Of a stretch of 64,000 nucleotides of DNA, positions 17,118-29,233 are shown piece after piece. Made by a program: the position numbers and the translations under genes. The notes beneath the pieces are model-generated. The model saw nothing but the letters and a program-made list of their open reading frames with translations, did not search any database and was not told the DNA's origin. Every line of letters starts with the position of its first letter. Position 1 is the stretch's first letter. Location: positions 1,054,043 through 1,118,042 of the forward strand of contig NZ_CP029984.1 in NCBI RefSeq assembly GCF_003293675.1, in the 5' to 3' direction. Source of the stretch: Gardnerella leopoldii (GTDB lineage: Bacteria; Actinomycetota; Actinomycetes; Actinomycetales; Bifidobacteriaceae).

Positions 17118-20100
17118 TCACTCAGCTTCGTCGCCATAATCGCTCTGACCACCCTGATCGTCAAGGAAGTCATCTGGATTAAAGTCGTCGCCGAGCTTCA
17201 TATCACCAAAATCAATGTTGGAGAAGTCAACATCGCCCATATCGCTCTCACCGAAGTTCGAAGGCGTGCTATCTGCACCGCCCAAACCAAAGTTCGGATA
17301 AATAGAGTCGCGAACCTGAGGATCCGGCTCCACACTAGCATTGCGGTAACGTGCCAAACCGGTACCAGCTGGGATGAGCTTACCGATAATCACATTCTCC
17401 TTCAAGCCCTTAAGGTCATCTTCCTTCTGGCTCAAGGCGGCCTCAGTAAGCACACGCGTAGTCTCCTGGAACGATGCTGCAGAAAGCCAAGAATCCGTAG
17501 CCAAAGAAGCCTTGGTAATACCCATAAGCTCTGGTCGACCAGCAGCAGGCTTTCCGCCGTTCTTTACAGCAGCCAAGTTTGCCTCGCGGAACTTTGCTTG
17601 ATCCACAAGCTCACCTGGAAGAAGATCCGTATCGCCAGAATCAATCACCGTAATACGGCGAAGCATCTGGTGCACAATAACTTCAATGTGCTTATCGTGA
17701 ATATCAACACCCTGAGAACGGTACACGTTGTGCACTTCTTCCACGATGTTCACCTGAGCCGCACGCGGACCAAGAATACGCAGAATCTTCTTAGGATCCA
17801 CAGAACCTTCAATCAGCTGCGTACCAACCTCAACATGGTCGCCATCTTTTACAAGCATTGGCGCACGACGAGTCACTGGGTAAACGATTGGATCAATCGT
17901 AGTGTCGTCTGGAGTCAAAGTCACCTGACGGCCGTGATCAGTATCCTCGACCTTCACAACGCCTGGGAACTCAGCGATTGGAGCCTCACCCTTAGGAGTA
18001 CGAGCCTCGAAAAGCTCCGTAACACGAGGAAGACCCTGAGTAATATCAGAAGCCGAAGCGACGCCACCGGAGTGGAAGGAACGAAGCGTAAGCTGCGTAC
18101 CAGGTTCACCAATGGACTGTGCTGCAACAATACCAACAGCCTCACCAACATCCACGAGTCGGCTTGTAGCCAAGGACCAGCCGTAGCACTTTGCGCAAAC
18201 GCCGCGCTTGGATTCGCAAGTAAGCACAGAACGCGCCTTAACTTCCTCAACGCCGTGAGCAACCAAATCACGCAAAACGTCCATAGAAAGTGCGTCGCCA
18301 CACTTTGCCAAAACTGTCGTACCGTCAGCAGGATCAATTACGTCTGCAGCAAGCAAGCGCGAGTATGGACCACCGTCAGCAGCCTTAACAAGCGTCAAAT
18401 TGCCGTTTTCGTCGCGATCAGCAATCTTCATCATAAGACCGCGCTTAGTGCCGCAATCTTCTTCACGCACGATTACTTCCTGCGAAACATCCACAAGACG
18501 ACGAGTCAAGTAGCCAGATTCTGCCGTACGAAGTGCGGTATCTGCCAAGCCCTTACGAGCGCCGTGCTGCGAGATGAAGTACTCCAACACGGAAAGACCA
18601 TCGCGGTAGTTTGACTTAACAGGTCGAGGAATAATCTCGCCCTTAGGGTTTGCCACGAGACCTCGCATACCAGCAATCTGACGAATCTGCATCCAGTTAC
18701 CACGTGCGCCTGACTGAACCATGATGTTCACGTTGTTGTCATCGTGGAAGTTTTCGCGCATTGCGTCTGCAACCTTGTCGGTGCATTCAGTCCACAAGTT
18801 GATCAACTCTTGACGACGCTCTTCGTCTGTAAGAAGACCCATATCGTATTGAGAGTTGATTTTTGCAGCCTGATCCTCGTAATCTTGCGCAATTTGCTCG
18901 CGATTTGGAGGAAGCACAATGTCAGAGAATGCCATCGTTACGCCAGACCAAGGAGCGCGAGTAAAGCCGAGATCCTTCAAAGCGTCGAGTGTTGCTGCAA
19001 CTTGAGCTGTAGAATAGCGGGTTGCAATATCGTCGACGATCTTAGAAAGTACGCCCTTTGGCACCTGCTCATTTACGAACGGATAGTCGACTGGCAAAGT
19101 TCCGTTGAACAAAATGCGTCCGCAAGAAGTTGCAAACAGTACAGTCCCGTCCTTAAAACGCTCTTCGCGCACAACGTCTGGGCTGCCTGGCTCAGGGTCA
19201 ACAACCTTAAGCTCAGCAGGCTCCCAATTCTTTGGCAATACGAAGTCTGCAGGAACTCGAATCAGCACCTTAGCTTGCATATCAATCTCATGCTTGTCGA
19301 GAGCCATTTCAGCTTCAGCAAGCGAGGAGAAGATTCGGCCCTGACCTTTTGCTCCGTCAATTACGGTAGACAAGTAGTAAAGACCCAGAATCATATCCTG
19401 AGAAGGCATAGTCACGGTGTGACCGTCTGCTGGCTTCAAGATATTGTCGGAAGCCATCATCAAAGTGCGCGCTTCGGCTTGAGCTTCTGCAGAAAGCGGA
19501 AGATGCACTGCCATCTGGTCACCATCGAAGTCTGCGTTGAATGCTGCACAAGCAAGTGGTGGCAGGTGGATTGCTTTACCTTCAACCAAAATCGGCTCGA
19601 ATGCCTGAATACCCAAGCGGTGAAGTGTAGGTGCGCGGTTAAGAAGCACAGGATGTTCGGAAATAACTTCTTCCAAAACGCCCCAAACTTCGGAGTCGCC
19701 GCGGTCAACCAAACGCTTTGCGCTCTTCATATTCTGAGCGAAGCCCTGATCCACCAAACGCTTAATAACGAACGGCTTGAAAAGCTCCAATGCCATTGGC
19801 TTTGGCAAACCGCACTGATGCATGCGAAGGCTTGGACCAACGACGATTACGGAACGACCAGAGTAATCAACACGCTTACCAAGCAAGTTCTGGCGGAATC
19901 GGCCTTGCTTACCTTTAAGCATGTCGGAAAGCGACTTTAATGGTCGGTTGGATGCGCCGGTTACTGGGCGTCCGCGGCGACCGTTGTCGAAGAGTGAGTC
20001 GACTGCTTCCTGAAGCATGCGCTTTTCGTTATTAAGCATAATCTCAGGAGCACCAAGCTCAATAAGTCGCTTCAAACGGTTGTTACGGTTGATTACACGA

Positions 20101-21137
20101 CGGTACAAATCGTTCAAATCGGAAGTTGCAAAACGACCACCATCGAGCTGAACCATTGGTCGCAAGTCTGGTGGGATTACTGGAATTACGTCCAAAACCA
20201 TAGCTTCTGGCTTGTTTCCAGTAGTCAAGAACGCGTTTACAACCTTCAGTCGCTTCAAAGCGCGAGCCTTGCGCTGACCGGTTCCGTTGTCAATTTCTGC
20301 GCGAAGCTCTTCGGCAGCAGACTTCAAATCGAAATCTTGCAAACGCTTCTTAATAGCTTCAGCACCCATGCAGCCTTCGAAGTAATCGCCATAGCGATCT
20401 TCCATCTCGCGCCACAAGTCAACGTCGCCTTCCATATCGCCGGCACGCAAGCCCTTGAAACGATCAAATACGGCGTTCAAACGCTGAATTTGCTCGTCAT
20501 AGCGAGTACGAATAGCAGACATTTCGCGTTCTGCACTAGCGCGCAACTTAGATCTTGCAGCACCTTTGCCTTCGCCAGATTCTTCCAGCTCATGCAAGTC
20601 TTCTTCAACTTTCTTAGCGCGCGCTTCAATTTCGTTATCACGACGCTTGCGAAGGTTGCCGATTTCTGTATCGAATTCGTCTTGCAAATCTGGAAGATCT
20701 TGGTGACGCTGCTCTTCGTCAACTTTCGTAACCATGTAGGCTGCGAAGTAGATTACTTTTTCAAGATCCTTAGGTGCAATGTCGAGCAAGTAGCCCAAAC
20801 GGCTTGGCACACCCTTGAAGAACCAAATGTGCGTTACCGGAGCTGCAAGCTCAATATGACCCATGCGTTCGCGGCGAACGCGACTGCGGGTAACTTCTAC
20901 GCCGCATCGTTCGCACACGATTCCCTTAAAGCGCACGCGCTTATACTTGCCGCATGCGCACTCCCAATCGCGAGTTGGACCGAAGATCTGCTCACCGAAC
21001 AGACCGTCCTTCTCTGGCTTTAGGGTACGGTAATTAATGGTTTCTGGCTTCTTTACTTCGCCGTGGCTCCAGCTACGGATATCTTCGGCGGTTGCCAGTC
21101 CAATCCTCAGTTTGTCAAATGCGTTGACGTCCAGCAC
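17118..21137 (-). CDS. rpoC: RNA polymerase beta' subunit
   Basis: 1,339 residues, the clamp-forming catalytic subunit of RNA polymerase. The N-terminal zinc-binding motif [20 protein letters not shown] and the universal catalytic motif [12 protein letters not shown] are intact. The trigger-loop region is represented by [25 protein letters not shown], and a second zinc site by [13 protein letters not shown]. The C-terminus is acidic (Asp/Asn-rich, [15 protein letters not shown]). The start is a GTG at 21137 with AGGA 9 nt upstream; the protein begins [13 protein letters not shown]. It lies 69 bp after rpoB, in the usual rpoB-rpoC operon, and ends at a strong terminator. Confidence 0.99.
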   Translation of the reverse strand: MLDVNAFDKLRIGLATAEDIRSWSHGEVKKPETINYRTLKPEKDGLFGEQIFGPTRDWECACGKYKRVRFKGIVCERCGVEVTRSRVRRERMGHIELAAPVTHIWFFKGVPSRLGYLLDIAPKDLEKVIYFAAYMVTKVDEEQRHQDLPDLQDEFDTEIGNLRKRRDNEIEARAKKVEEDLHELEESGEGKGAARSKLRASAEREMSAIRTRYDEQIQRLNAVFDRFKGLRAGDMEGDVDLWREMEDRYGDYFEGCMGAEAIKKRLQDFDLKSAAEELRAEIDNGTGQRKARALKRLKVVNAFLTTGNKPEAMVLDVIPVIPPDLRPMVQLDGGRFATSDLNDLYRRVINRNNRLKRLIELGAPEIMLNNEKRMLQEAVDSLFDNGRRGRPVTGASNRPLKSLSDMLKGKQGRFRQNLLGKRVDYSGRSVIVVGPSLRMHQCGLPKPMALELFKPFVIKRLVDQGFAQNMKSAKRLVDRGDSEVWGVLEEVISEHPVLLNRAPTLHRLGIQAFEPILVEGKAIHLPPLACAAFNADFDGDQMAVHLPLSAEAQAEARTLMMASDNILKPADGHTVTMPSQDMILGLYYLSTVIDGAKGQGRIFSSLAEAEMALDKHEIDMQAKVLIRVPADFVLPKNWEPAELKVVDPEPGSPDVVREERFKDGTVLFATSCGRILFNGTLPVDYPFVNEQVPKGVLSKIVDDIATRYSTAQVAATLDALKDLGFTRAPWSGVTMAFSDIVLPPNREQIAQDYEDQAAKINSQYDMGLLTDEERRQELINLWTECTDKVADAMRENFHDDNNVNIMVQSGARGNWMQIRQIAGMRGLVANPKGEIIPRPVKSNYRDGLSVLEYFISQHGARKGLADTALRTAESGYLTRRLVDVSQEVIVREEDCGTKRGLMMKIADRDENGNLTLVKAADGGPYSRLLAADVIDPADGTTVLAKCGDALSMDVLRDLVAHGVEEVKARSVLTCESKRGVCAKCYGWSLATSRLVDVGEAVGIVAAQSIGEPGTQLTLRSFHSGGVASASDITQGLPRVTELFEARTPKGEAPIAEFPGVVKVEDTDHGRQVTLTPDDTTIDPIVYPVTRRAPMLVKDGDHVEVGTQLIEGSVDPKKILRILGPRAAQVNIVEEVHNVYRSQGVDIHDKHIEVIVHQMLRRITVIDSGDTDLLPGELVDQAKFREANLAAVKNGGKPAAGRPELMGITKASLATDSWLSAASFQETTRVLTEAALSQKEDDLKGLKENVIIGKLIPAGTGLARYRNASVEPDPQVRDSIYPNFGLGGADSTPSNFGESDMGDVDFSNIDFGDMKLGDDFNPDDFLDDQGGQSDYGDEAE

Positions 21138-21206
21138 TCTTATCGTCCTGTCTCATGAAATTGTTTTTAACGTTTCTTAATTTCTTAAAGTGTGTTCGTT
21201 ACCGAA

Positions 21207-24200
21207 TCACTGGTATTCAGGTTCAACAGCAATCTGATCTTCCTTGGCGGACGAATCTGGTCGAGCGCCAATATTGAAGCCAAGATCGTCGGAAGATGAA
21301 ACTGGGTCGTCCTCTTCATCCTTCATGTCGATTGCGACGCCTTCAGCGTTCAACACCTCAACATTAAGCGAAAGCGACTGCATTTCCTTAAGCAACACCT
21401 TGAATGATTCAGGAATGCCAGCTGGTGGCAGGTTATCGCCCTTGACGATAGCACCGTACACGCGCACACGACCGTCGACGTCATCAGACTTCGTAGTCAT
21501 CATTTCGTGCAATGTGTAAGCAGCACCGTAAGCCTCGAGCGCCCACACTTCCATTTCGCCGAAGCGCTGACCGCCGAACTGAGCCTTACCACCCAACGGC
21601 TGCTGGGTAATCATGGAGTAAGGACCAGTGGAACGTGCGTGAATCTTATCATCAACCAAGTGATGCAGCTTCAAAATGTACATGTAGCCCACAGAAATTG
21701 GCTTCGGGAATGGCTCACCAGTACGACCGTCGAATAAGGTTGCCTTACCGTCAGAGCCAACAAGCTTGTCACCATCGCGATTTGCGAGTGTTGTAGAAAG
21801 CAAGCCCTTCAAAGTTTCTGGTCGCACGCCGTCGAATACTGGCGTTGCAACTGGAGTGCATGGATCGCCATGCTCAGCACCTTGCGGCACGTACTTCTTC
21901 CAAGCTGCTTCCAAGTCTGGATCCAAGTTAATATCCCAGCCAGCGTGAGCAATCCAACCCAAGTGAAGCTCGAGCACCTGACCCAAGTTCATTCGAGAAG
22001 GCACACCCAACGGGTTAAGCATGATGTCAACTGGAGTACCATCAGCCAAGAATGGCATATCTTCTTCTGGCAAAATGCGGGAAATAACACCCTTGTTGCC
22101 GTGACGACCGGAAAGCTTATCGCCTTGCGTAATCTTACGATGCTGAGCAATGTAAACGCGAATCATTTGGTTCACGCCGTTTGGAAGCTCGTCACCGTCG
22201 TCTTCAGCGTCTTCACGAGTGATTTCCTTAACTGCAATCACAGTACCAGTCTCGCCGTGTGGCACGCGCAAAGAAGTATCGCGCACTTCACGGCTCTTTT
22301 CGCCGAAGATTGCGCGGAGCAAACGCTCTTCTGGGGTAAGCTCGGTTTCGCCCTTAGGAGTTACCTTACCAACCAAAATATCGCCAGCTTCGACTTCAGC
22401 GCCAATACGAATAATGCCGCGCTCGTCGAGATTTGCAATCGCATCTTCGCCAACGTTTGGCAAGTCACGAGTAATCTCTTCGGAACCAAGCTTGGTTTCG
22501 CGAGCGTCGATTTCGTATTCTTCAATGTGAATAGAAGAAAGCGTATCGTCTTGCACAAGACGCTGGGAAATAATCACAGCATCCTCGTAGTTGTAACCGT
22601 TCCAAGGCATGAACGCAACGAGCAAATTCTTACCCAATGCAAGTTCGCCCTTTTCGGTTGCAGGACCGTCTGCCAAAACTGTACCAGTTTCAACGCGCTC
22701 GCCGTCTTTAATAAGCGGCACTTGGTTGTAGCAAGTAGTCTGGTTAGAACGCTGGAACTTTGAAAGCTTGTAGCTGGACTGAGTTCCATCGTCGTTCATA
22801 ACGCGAATAATATCTGCAGAAACGTAAGTTACTACGCCCGGCTTTTCAGCCAAGATTACGTCGCCAGAATCAACTGCTGCACGCCATTCAGAACCGGTAC
22901 CAACAAGTGGTCGCTCCGACTTAATAAGCGGCACAGCCTGACGCTGCATGTTCGTACCCATCAATGCGCGGTGGCCTTCATCGTGCTCCAAGAATGGAAT
23001 CAAGGAAGCGCCGAGAGAAACCATCTGACGTGGGGAAACGTCCATGTAATCTACAGTGCTTACAGGCACATCGACTGCTTCTTCTTCGTCCACGCGAGCA
23101 AGTGCTTGAGTGCCGACGAAGTTGCCGTTTTCGTCGAGTTCCTGGTTTGCTTGAGCAATAACGTGCTCAGCTTCACGATCTGCAGTCATGTATTCGACTT
23201 CGTTAGTTACGTGACCATTCACAACCTTGCGGTATGGGGTTTCGATGAAGCCGAATGGATTGATGCGTCCGAAGGTTGCCAAAGAACCGATAAGACCGAT
23301 GTTTGGACCTTCTGGGGATTCGATTGGGCACATACGTCCGAAGTGGGATGGGTGCACGTCTCGAACTTCCATAGAAGCGCGATCGCGAGAAAGACCACCA
23401 GGACCAAGTGCGGAAAGACGACGCTTGTTCGTAACGCCTGCCAAAGGATTGTTTTGATCCATAAACTGGCTGAGCTGGGAAGTTCCGAAGAATTCCTTAA
23501 TAGTTGCGTTTACTGGACGAATGTTAATCAAGGACTGAGGAGTAATTGCCTCTGCATCCTGAGTTGTCATACGTTCGCGCACAACACGCTCCATGCGGCT
23601 TAAGCCGGTACGAAGCTGATTCTGCACAAGCTCGCCAACCTGACGAATACGACGGTTGCCAAAATGATCGATATCGTCAACGTCAACGCGCAACTGTACG
23701 TCTTGACCGTCGCGCTTACCTGGGAAGGTTTTTTCGCCAGAATGCAACGTTACCAAGTACTTAATAGTTGCGATAATATCTTCGCGATTCAAGCTGCGAT
23801 CGCTGTAATCTGCTTCAATACCGAGCTTGCGGTTGATCTTATAGCGACCAACGCGAGCCAAATCGTAACGCTTTGTGTTGAAGTAGAAGGAATCGAGAAG
23901 ATTGCGACCAGCTTCTGGAGTTGCAGTATCTGCAGGGCGAATCTTACGATACAAATCGGTAAGTGCATCGTCTTGCGTTTCGATAGGCTCTTTTGCGAGC
24001 GCATCCAAAACAAGTGGATAGCCTTGGAAAGCATCTGCAATTTCGTCTTTCGTCATGCCAATAGCCATAAGGAATACGATTGCAGACTGCTTACGCTTGC
24101 GGTCAACGCGAACGCCTAAAACGTCACGCTTGTCGATCTCAAACTCCAACCATGCACCACGGCTTGGGATAATCTTCGCACCGAAAACATCCTTGTCGGA

Positions 24201-24773
24201 AGTGCGATCTTGTGTACGATCGAAGTACACGCCTGGGGAGCGCACAAGCTGCGAAACGATTACTCGCTCGGTGCCACCAATAATGAATGTGCCGTGAGGA
24301 GTTTGCAATGGGAAATCACCCATGAAAACAGTCTGGCTCTTAATTTCGCCAGTTTCGCCGTTTTCAAACTCAGCATTCACATAAAGTGGAGCAGAATAGG
24401 TGTAATCCTTTTCCTTGCACTCGAGCACAGTGTGACGTGGCTCTTCAAAGTATGGATCAGAGAATGTGAGGCTCATCGTCTCAGCAAAGTTCTCAATTGG
24501 GGAAATCTCCTGGAAGACTTCGTCGAGGCCAGAAACATGAGGCACGGTGTGAGTTCCGTTTGCTTCATCTTCTGCAACGCGCTTCTTCCAGCGTTCAGAG
24601 CCGATCAACCAATCAAAGCTGTCGGTTTGCACGCCGAGGAGGTATGGCACATCAATAGGCTCACAAATGGAGCCAAAATTCACACGATCTGACGCTTTAT
24701 GCAACTTAATATCATGTTCGTCAGCACGTGCGATGACTTTCGTGGTGCTCGTCATAGCTTGTTCAGCAGCCAA
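21207..24773 (-). CDS. rpoB: RNA polymerase beta subunit
   Basis: 1,188 residues, the second catalytic subunit of RNA polymerase. The rifampicin pocket is present with the wild-type pattern [17 protein letters not shown] and [17 protein letters not shown] [13 protein letters not shown] (note N instead of H in the usual T-H-K-R-R, as in other actinobacteria). [15 protein letters not shown] and the C-terminal [15 protein letters not shown] are clear. A TTG at 24773 is preferred as start because AAAGGA lies 7 nt before it; this gives [12 protein letters not shown]. The in-frame GTG at 24791 has no ribosome site, and an ATG at 24755 is also possible. The gene leads the rpoB-rpoC operon. Confidence 0.98.
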   Translation of the reverse strand: MAAEQAMTSTTKVIARADEHDIKLHKASDRVNFGSICEPIDVPYLLGVQTDSFDWLIGSERWKKRVAEDEANGTHTVPHVSGLDEVFQEISPIENFAETMSLTFSDPYFEEPRHTVLECKEKDYTYSAPLYVNAEFENGETGEIKSQTVFMGDFPLQTPHGTFIIGGTERVIVSQLVRSPGVYFDRTQDRTSDKDVFGAKIIPSRGAWLEFEIDKRDVLGVRVDRKRKQSAIVFLMAIGMTKDEIADAFQGYPLVLDALAKEPIETQDDALTDLYRKIRPADTATPEAGRNLLDSFYFNTKRYDLARVGRYKINRKLGIEADYSDRSLNREDIIATIKYLVTLHSGEKTFPGKRDGQDVQLRVDVDDIDHFGNRRIRQVGELVQNQLRTGLSRMERVVRERMTTQDAEAITPQSLINIRPVNATIKEFFGTSQLSQFMDQNNPLAGVTNKRRLSALGPGGLSRDRASMEVRDVHPSHFGRMCPIESPEGPNIGLIGSLATFGRINPFGFIETPYRKVVNGHVTNEVEYMTADREAEHVIAQANQELDENGNFVGTQALARVDEEEAVDVPVSTVDYMDVSPRQMVSLGASLIPFLEHDEGHRALMGTNMQRQAVPLIKSERPLVGTGSEWRAAVDSGDVILAEKPGVVTYVSADIIRVMNDDGTQSSYKLSKFQRSNQTTCYNQVPLIKDGERVETGTVLADGPATEKGELALGKNLLVAFMPWNGYNYEDAVIISQRLVQDDTLSSIHIEEYEIDARETKLGSEEITRDLPNVGEDAIANLDERGIIRIGAEVEAGDILVGKVTPKGETELTPEERLLRAIFGEKSREVRDTSLRVPHGETGTVIAVKEITREDAEDDGDELPNGVNQMIRVYIAQHRKITQGDKLSGRHGNKGVISRILPEEDMPFLADGTPVDIMLNPLGVPSRMNLGQVLELHLGWIAHAGWDINLDPDLEAAWKKYVPQGAEHGDPCTPVATPVFDGVRPETLKGLLSTTLANRDGDKLVGSDGKATLFDGRTGEPFPKPISVGYMYILKLHHLVDDKIHARSTGPYSMITQQPLGGKAQFGGQRFGEMEVWALEAYGAAYTLHEMMTTKSDDVDGRVRVYGAIVKGDNLPPAGIPESFKVLLKEMQSLSLNVEVLNAEGVAIDMKDEEDDPVSSSDDLGFNIGARPDSSAKEDQIAVEPEYQ

Positions 24774-25066
24774 TGGACGTTCCTTTATCACTCGCTAGTT
24801 AACTATTTAATCTTTGAAAAACTAAAGAAAATCGCGGCAAACGAAACTGCCAAATAAGCAAGTTGCGATGCGCGGGCGCCTTCTTCGGTTCCATGAGCAT
24901 GCCCGCTATATGACACACCTTACACAGTCTGTCTACTTTACCAAAAACTCCGGACTTTTCCCCACTAATAACGAACGCTCGCAATAGTAATGTGCAAGTT
25001 GCGAGTAAACTAAATACGTTACGATTACGAAGTTACGTAAAGATACTTAAAAAGCTAAGGAATAGC
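24774..25066. other. Divergent regulatory region rpoB / trmL
   Basis: About 290 bp between two divergent genes. It must hold the rpoB promoter and leader on the minus strand; arms GCGGGC/GCCCGC around 24882-24910 could form a leader hairpin. The trmL ribosome site AAGGA is at 25058-25062. No promoter could be assigned with confidence. Confidence 0.4.
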
Positions 25067-25768
25067 ATGAATAACAGCGAGAATACGCAAGAAGCAGCAG
25101 CCAAAACCAAAAAGCAAACCGAAGAGCAAACCGAAGCACACAAAGCAGCAGCAAGCCGCGTAGAGCAAATGTACGAGTACGGCTACCGCAAATCAAATTA
25201 TGGCCCAGACGAGCTTGTAACCGACGCTCACGGAAATCCGATTAGCGTTATGGACGCAATGCTCAGTGCCGACGATGCCGCGCGCGCAGAAACGCACACC
25301 CCTCACCTTTGCTTTTACTCCCCTCGTATTCCAGGAAATACAGGTTCCGCAATTCGACTTTGCGCTGTAACTGGCACTATCTTGCACTTGGTTGAGCCGC
25401 TTGGTTTTAATTTGCACGATACTAAATTACGTCGCGCAGGCTTGGATTATCACGATATGGCTCACGTTGTTTTGCACCCGAATTTTGAGAATTTAGTTGA
25501 GTCAATGCCAAATTCGCGAATTATTGCGTTTACTGCAAATGCTACGAAACTTTACACTGAAATTGAATATAAGTCGAACGATATTCTGCTTTTTGGACCA
25601 GAGCCAGGAGATATTCCTGATCCAATGGATGTTATGGCTGGTCCACATGTGGCAGAGCAGGTGCGTCTTCCTATGCGCCCGTCACTTCGTAGTTTGAATC
25701 TTACAAATTGTGCTTCTATTGCAGTGTATGAAGCGTGGAGGCAACTCGGTTTTACAGGCGGAAAGTAA
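25067..25768 (+). CDS. trmL: tRNA 2'-O-methyltransferase TrmL-type (SPOUT)
   Basis: 233 residues. SPOUT-fold methyltransferase expected to methylate the ribose at position 34 of tRNA-Leu using S-adenosylmethionine. Residues about 90-233 carry the family pattern: SPRIPGNTGSAIRLCA, VEPLGFNLHDTKLRRAGLDY, LLFGPEPGDIPD and the knot strand LRSLNLTNCASIAVYEAWRQL. The first 85 residues, rich in Glu/Lys/Ala, are an extension beyond the compact 155-residue E. coli TrmL and look partly disordered. The start at 25067 is chosen because AAGGA lies 4 nt upstream. It is followed by mutY after 33 bp, and the two may be co-transcribed. Confidence 0.88.
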   Translation: MNNSENTQEAAAKTKKQTEEQTEAHKAAASRVEQMYEYGYRKSNYGPDELVTDAHGNPISVMDAMLSADDAARAETHTPHLCFYSPRIPGNTGSAIRLCAVTGTILHLVEPLGFNLHDTKLRRAGLDYHDMAHVVLHPNFENLVESMPNSRIIAFTANATKLYTEIEYKSNDILLFGPEPGDIPDPMDVMAGPHVAEQVRLPMRPSLRSLNLTNCASIAVYEAWRQLGFTGGK

Positions 25769-25801
25769 TCACGAAAGCATACGACGTTTACATAATTAAG
25801 C

Positions 25802-26797
25802 ATGCAGCAAGATTCACAATCTCTCCCCGAAGAACATCTCACCGAAGAAACTTCTCAACCATTGCGCGAATTGGCAACACTTACGCGCGATAATGTTGCA
25901 CTTTTTTGGCATAGTTGTGCACGCGATTTGCCTTGGAGGTTTGGGCACACTACCCCTTGGGGTGTGCTTGTGTGTGAAGTAATGAGCCAGCAAACGCAAA
26001 TGAGCCGCGTTGTACCCTATTGGCTCACTTGGATGCAAACTTGGCCAGATGCACAATCACTAGCTCACGCTACGAGTGCTGAAATTATTACAGCTTGGGG
26101 TCGCCTCGGCTACCCTCGACGCGCGTTACGTTTACAATCTTGTGCTCAAGTTGTAGCAACAACATATCGCAATAAGCTGCCATGCACCTATGAAGAACTT
26201 ATTGCCTTGCCAGGTGTAGGCGATTACACAGCAAGTGCAATACTCAGCTTTGCTTATGGCAAGCACATTGCGGTGATTGATACAAATATTCGCCGCGTAC
26301 TTATGCGCGCTTTTACTGGAACTGAATCGCATGGTGGCAGCACAACGCAATCTGACCGCGAGCTTGCTGCAGCAGTATTGCCGGAAGATAATCATGTTAC
26401 TACTGCCACTGCTAACGCTACTAACACCACCAACACTACCTGCACTTCATCCGTTTGGAATCAGGCAATTATGGAAATTGGTGCTACCATTTGCACAGCA
26501 CGATCTCCGCAATGCACTACATGCCCTTTGCAAACATGGTGCCGTTTCAAAGCTGCTGGACTTCCAGGTCTTGGCCGCCCTACCCGCCCACAGCAACATT
26601 TTGCCGGCACTAATCGGCAAGTGCGCGGCATTATTTTGCAGGCATTGCGTGAAGCACATAAAAAACAGCAGGTATTGCAACGTTGCGAGATCAACAATTT
26701 ATGGTCGAATCAAACGCAACTTGACAAATGCATTGCTTCGCTCGATCATGACAGTCTTATCACTATATTGCCGGATGGCACTTTAGCACTACCTTAA
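25802..26797 (+). CDS. mutY: A/G-specific adenine DNA glycosylase
   Basis: 331 residues. Removes adenine mispaired with 8-oxoguanine. The HhH-GPD fold is clear: catalytic glutamate in VCEVMSQQTQ (about residue 59), helix-hairpin-helix ALPGVGDYTASAIL, and catalytic aspartate in VIDTNIRRV. The iron-sulfur loop has the exact C-x6-C-x2-C-x5-C spacing (CTARSPQCTTCPLQTWC). A short Asn/Thr-rich insertion (ATANATNTTNTT) interrupts the domain before it. The region after the cluster is only about 85 residues, too short for a complete NUDIX-like oxoguanine-recognition domain. No strong ribosome site precedes the ATG. Confidence 0.95.
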   Translation: MQQDSQSLPEEHLTEETSQPLRELATLTRDNVALFWHSCARDLPWRFGHTTPWGVLVCEVMSQQTQMSRVVPYWLTWMQTWPDAQSLAHATSAEIITAWGRLGYPRRALRLQSCAQVVATTYRNKLPCTYEELIALPGVGDYTASAILSFAYGKHIAVIDTNIRRVLMRAFTGTESHGGSTTQSDRELAAAVLPEDNHVTTATANATNTTNTTCTSSVWNQAIMEIGATICTARSPQCTTCPLQTWCRFKAAGLPGLGRPTRPQQHFAGTNRQVRGIILQALREAHKKQQVLQRCEINNLWSNQTQLDKCIASLDHDSLITILPDGTLALP

Positions 26798-26907
26798 GTA
26801 ACTAACTAATTACGCTGCTTTTGTAACTCTTTAATTAACAACTTAATTATTTTGTACATGAGTCTACCTTGTGTAGTGAGTACAGTTCATCTCATCGACT
26901 TATGTAT

Positions 26908-26913
26908 TACAAT
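26908..26913 (+). promoter_or_regulatory. Candidate -10 box 7 nt before 26921
   Basis: TACAAT followed by GGTAAAT and ATG. It has the same geometry as the candidates before adnA, thiD and the GlfT2-like gene. Confidence 0.35.
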
Positions 26914-26920
26914 GGTAAAT

Positions 26921-27712
26921 ATGTCAATGCCAACTACGTCACCACGTAAACCGCATCGCAATGTGAGTGCAACATCATTTCGCAACCCGATGCGCAAACC
27001 CGTGCGTAAGCCCGTACGCAACATAAGTGCAGCAAAACGAAAAATGTATCGTCGCCGCAGAATTGTTGTTGGTATTGCTTTGTTGCTTTTGATTATGCTG
27101 ATCATATTTTGCGTTATTAGCTTGAGTAAAGGTATTGCTGCTATTGGTAAAGCGATTGCTGGCCATGAAGTTACTATTGTTCGTCAACCAGTGCCAGACC
27201 CTCGTCCTGTTGGCTTGACACCTCATTGCACTGCTAAAGATATTCGTCTTGAGCTTTCTACTAAGTCACAAACTGTTCCCATGGGCGGTAGCGTTGAATT
27301 GACAGAACGATTTGTGTACGAAGGAAACTCTTCTTGCCTTATTGACGCATCGGATATGAATGCTGTTTTAACGATTAATAGTAGTGAAGAAGTTACGCAA
27401 GGTAAGCAAGCAACTAAAGATAATAAAAAGAAAAATAATCAAGACAGCAAAGACTCCAGTAAGAGCGTTGACTACTTATCCCATGCAGTATGGCGTTCAG
27501 ACGTATGCGATATGCCTTTGAAACCTCTTCTTATGGCAAAAGGCGACCATTTTGAGAAGAAAATTACTTGGAACACTAATTCCACTTCCGGCAAAGGCTG
27601 CACCGCTGATGAGGATTTGCCAAAAGTGAATCGCGGAACTTACGTTTTACGCATTGAGCACAAACGAGTACAAGGTTTGCATAGCGAACCTGTGCTAATT
27701 AACGTGCAATAA
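26921..27712 (+). CDS. Membrane-anchored protein of unknown function
   Basis: About 263 residues, not recognised as a named family. A very basic N-terminus (Arg/Lys/Pro-rich, with RKPVRKPVR from a short internal duplication) is followed by one strong hydrophobic segment (VVGIALLLLIMLIIFCVISL), so it should sit in the membrane with a large external C-terminal part. That part has beta-strand-like sequence with four cysteines (PHCTAKD, NSSCLID, SDVCDMP, GKGCTAD), which may form disulfides, and a charged Lys/Asp/Asn linker. The start is uncertain: 26858, 26912 and 26921 are in frame. The last is used because TACAAT ends 7 nt before it. It follows mutY on the same strand. Confidence 0.7.
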   Translation: MSMPTTSPRKPHRNVSATSFRNPMRKPVRKPVRNISAAKRKMYRRRRIVVGIALLLLIMLIIFCVISLSKGIAAIGKAIAGHEVTIVRQPVPDPRPVGLTPHCTAKDIRLELSTKSQTVPMGGSVELTERFVYEGNSSCLIDASDMNAVLTINSSEEVTQGKQATKDNKKKNNQDSKDSSKSVDYLSHAVWRSDVCDMPLKPLLMAKGDHFEKKITWNTNSTSGKGCTADEDLPKVNRGTYVLRIEHKRVQGLHSEPVLINVQ

Positions 27713-27830
27713 TCGCTAGCATACCGTACAAAATGCGCTCGTACTAAAAGCTAGTAACAACTTGCACATCAAAATTAAAGCCAGACGCGACGCTTGTGCC
27801 CGCAAAGCACGAAAGCAAGTCAAAACGTAG

Positions 27831-29195
27831 CTAATTCTTGAAGCTGTGTACTGGAGCAGGAATACGTCCACCGCGAGTTACGAAAGCTTCGCAGCTTGTT
27901 TGGTTTACTGGCATAATCGGCGCGTATCCCATTAATCCGCCAAAGTTCGCCATTTCACCTACACCTTTTCCAATTACTGGAATAATTCGCACAGCGGTAG
28001 TTTTTTGATTAATCATACCAATTGCAGATTCATCCGCAATCATGCCAGAAATCGTTGCAGCGGAAGTGTTTCCAGGAATTGCAATCATGTCAAGACCGAC
28101 TGAGCAAACGCATGTCATTGCTTCAAGCTTTTCAATAGTCAAGCAGCCAGACTTCGCAGCAGCAATCATATTTGCATCTTCCGAAACGGGTATAAACGCT
28201 CCAGAAAGACCGCCAACATAGCTACTTGCCATAATGCCGCCCTTCTTAACTTGATCGTTCAGCATAGCGAGCGCAGCAGTTGTGCCAGGAGCACCAACCT
28301 GGTCCAAACCGATTTTCTCAAGCACTTCGCCAACAGAATCGCCAACTGCAGGAGTTGGAGCAAGCGACAAGTCTATAATTCCAAACGGCACACCAAGCCT
28401 ACGAGAAGCCTCTTGCGCAACCAACTGACCTACACGAGTAATCTTAAACGCAGTGCGCTTAATAGTTTCGCATAGAAAAGCAAAGTCTTTTCCTCTAGCA
28501 GCATCGAGTGCACTCGAAACAACGCCAGGACCAGACACGCCAACATTGATCACAGCATCGCCTTCAGTTACACCATGGAAGCCGCCTGCCATGAACGGAT
28601 TGTCGTCCGGAGCATTGCAAAAAGCCACGAATTTAACACAACCGTAAGAATCGTTTCCAGCTGTAGCTTCAGCGATCTTTTTAATCGTGCGTCCGAGCAG
28701 CTCTACGCAATCCATGTCTATACCAGTTCGCGTCGAGCCGACGTTCACAGACGAGCACACAATTTCCGTCTCACTTAAGGCTTGTGGAAGCGACTCAATA
28801 AGCATGCGGTCTGCTGCAGTCATCGACTTTGCAGGAAGCGCCGAATACCCACCAATTAAATCAACTCCAACAGTGTGTGCTGCTCTGTCTAATGCGTGCG
28901 CAATTTGCACAAAATCTTCAGGCTTTTTACAAGATGACGCTCCAACAAGCGAAATTGGAGTTACGGTAATTCGCTTGTTTACAATTGGAATTCCGTAGTC
29001 GCGCGAAATATCGTTACCTGTTTTGACGAGATCTTTTGCAAGACGTGTGATTTTTTCCTCAACTTTGTTACAAACGTCCTGCAAGTTTTCGCAAGCGCAA
29101 TCTAGCAGGTTAATTCCCATGGTGATTGTGCGAACGTCGAGCTGTTCTTGCTCAATCATCGAATTAGTTTCGCTTACTTCCATCAGGTTGAGCAT
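27831..29195 (-). CDS. UPF0210 / DUF711 (PFL-family) protein
   Basis: 454 residues, conserved family of unknown function related to the pyruvate formate-lyase fold by structure. Recognised from [22 protein letters not shown] [51 protein letters not shown] and [13 protein letters not shown]. The start at 29195 has AAGGAAG 6 nt upstream. It lies 38 bp after the UPF0237 ACT-domain gene; these two families are commonly adjacent, so a small-molecule regulator and its partner enzyme is a reasonable guess. No glycyl-radical motif was noticed, so radical chemistry is not implied. Confidence 0.9.
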   Translation of the reverse strand: MLNLMEVSETNSMIEQEQLDVRTITMGINLLDCACENLQDVCNKVEEKITRLAKDLVKTGNDISRDYGIPIVNKRITVTPISLVGASSCKKPEDFVQIAHALDRAAHTVGVDLIGGYSALPAKSMTAADRMLIESLPQALSETEIVCSSVNVGSTRTGIDMDCVELLGRTIKKIAEATAGNDSYGCVKFVAFCNAPDDNPFMAGGFHGVTEGDAVINVGVSGPGVVSSALDAARGKDFAFLCETIKRTAFKITRVGQLVAQEASRRLGVPFGIIDLSLAPTPAVGDSVGEVLEKIGLDQVGAPGTTAALAMLNDQVKKGGIMASSYVGGLSGAFIPVSEDANMIAAAKSGCLTIEKLEAMTCVCSVGLDMIAIPGNTSAATISGMIADESAIGMINQKTTAVRIIPVIGKGVGEMANFGGLMGYAPIMPVNQTSCEAFVTRGGRIPAPVHSFKN

Positions 29196-29233
29196 TGTGT
29201 ACTTCCTTACATTTACTTAGATTGCTGCGGATT

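Noticed and set aside
17049..18614. 521-codon plus-strand open frame opposite rpoC
   Set aside because: It mirrors the codon pattern of rpoC, has no recognisable domain or ribosome site, and rpoC is certain.
18744..19940. 398-codon plus-strand open frame opposite rpoC
   Set aside because: Antisense shadow of a highly conserved gene; Cys/His-rich composition typical of reverse-frame translation.
21870..22763. 297-codon plus-strand open frame opposite rpoB
   Set aside because: Shadow of rpoB without domain or start signal.
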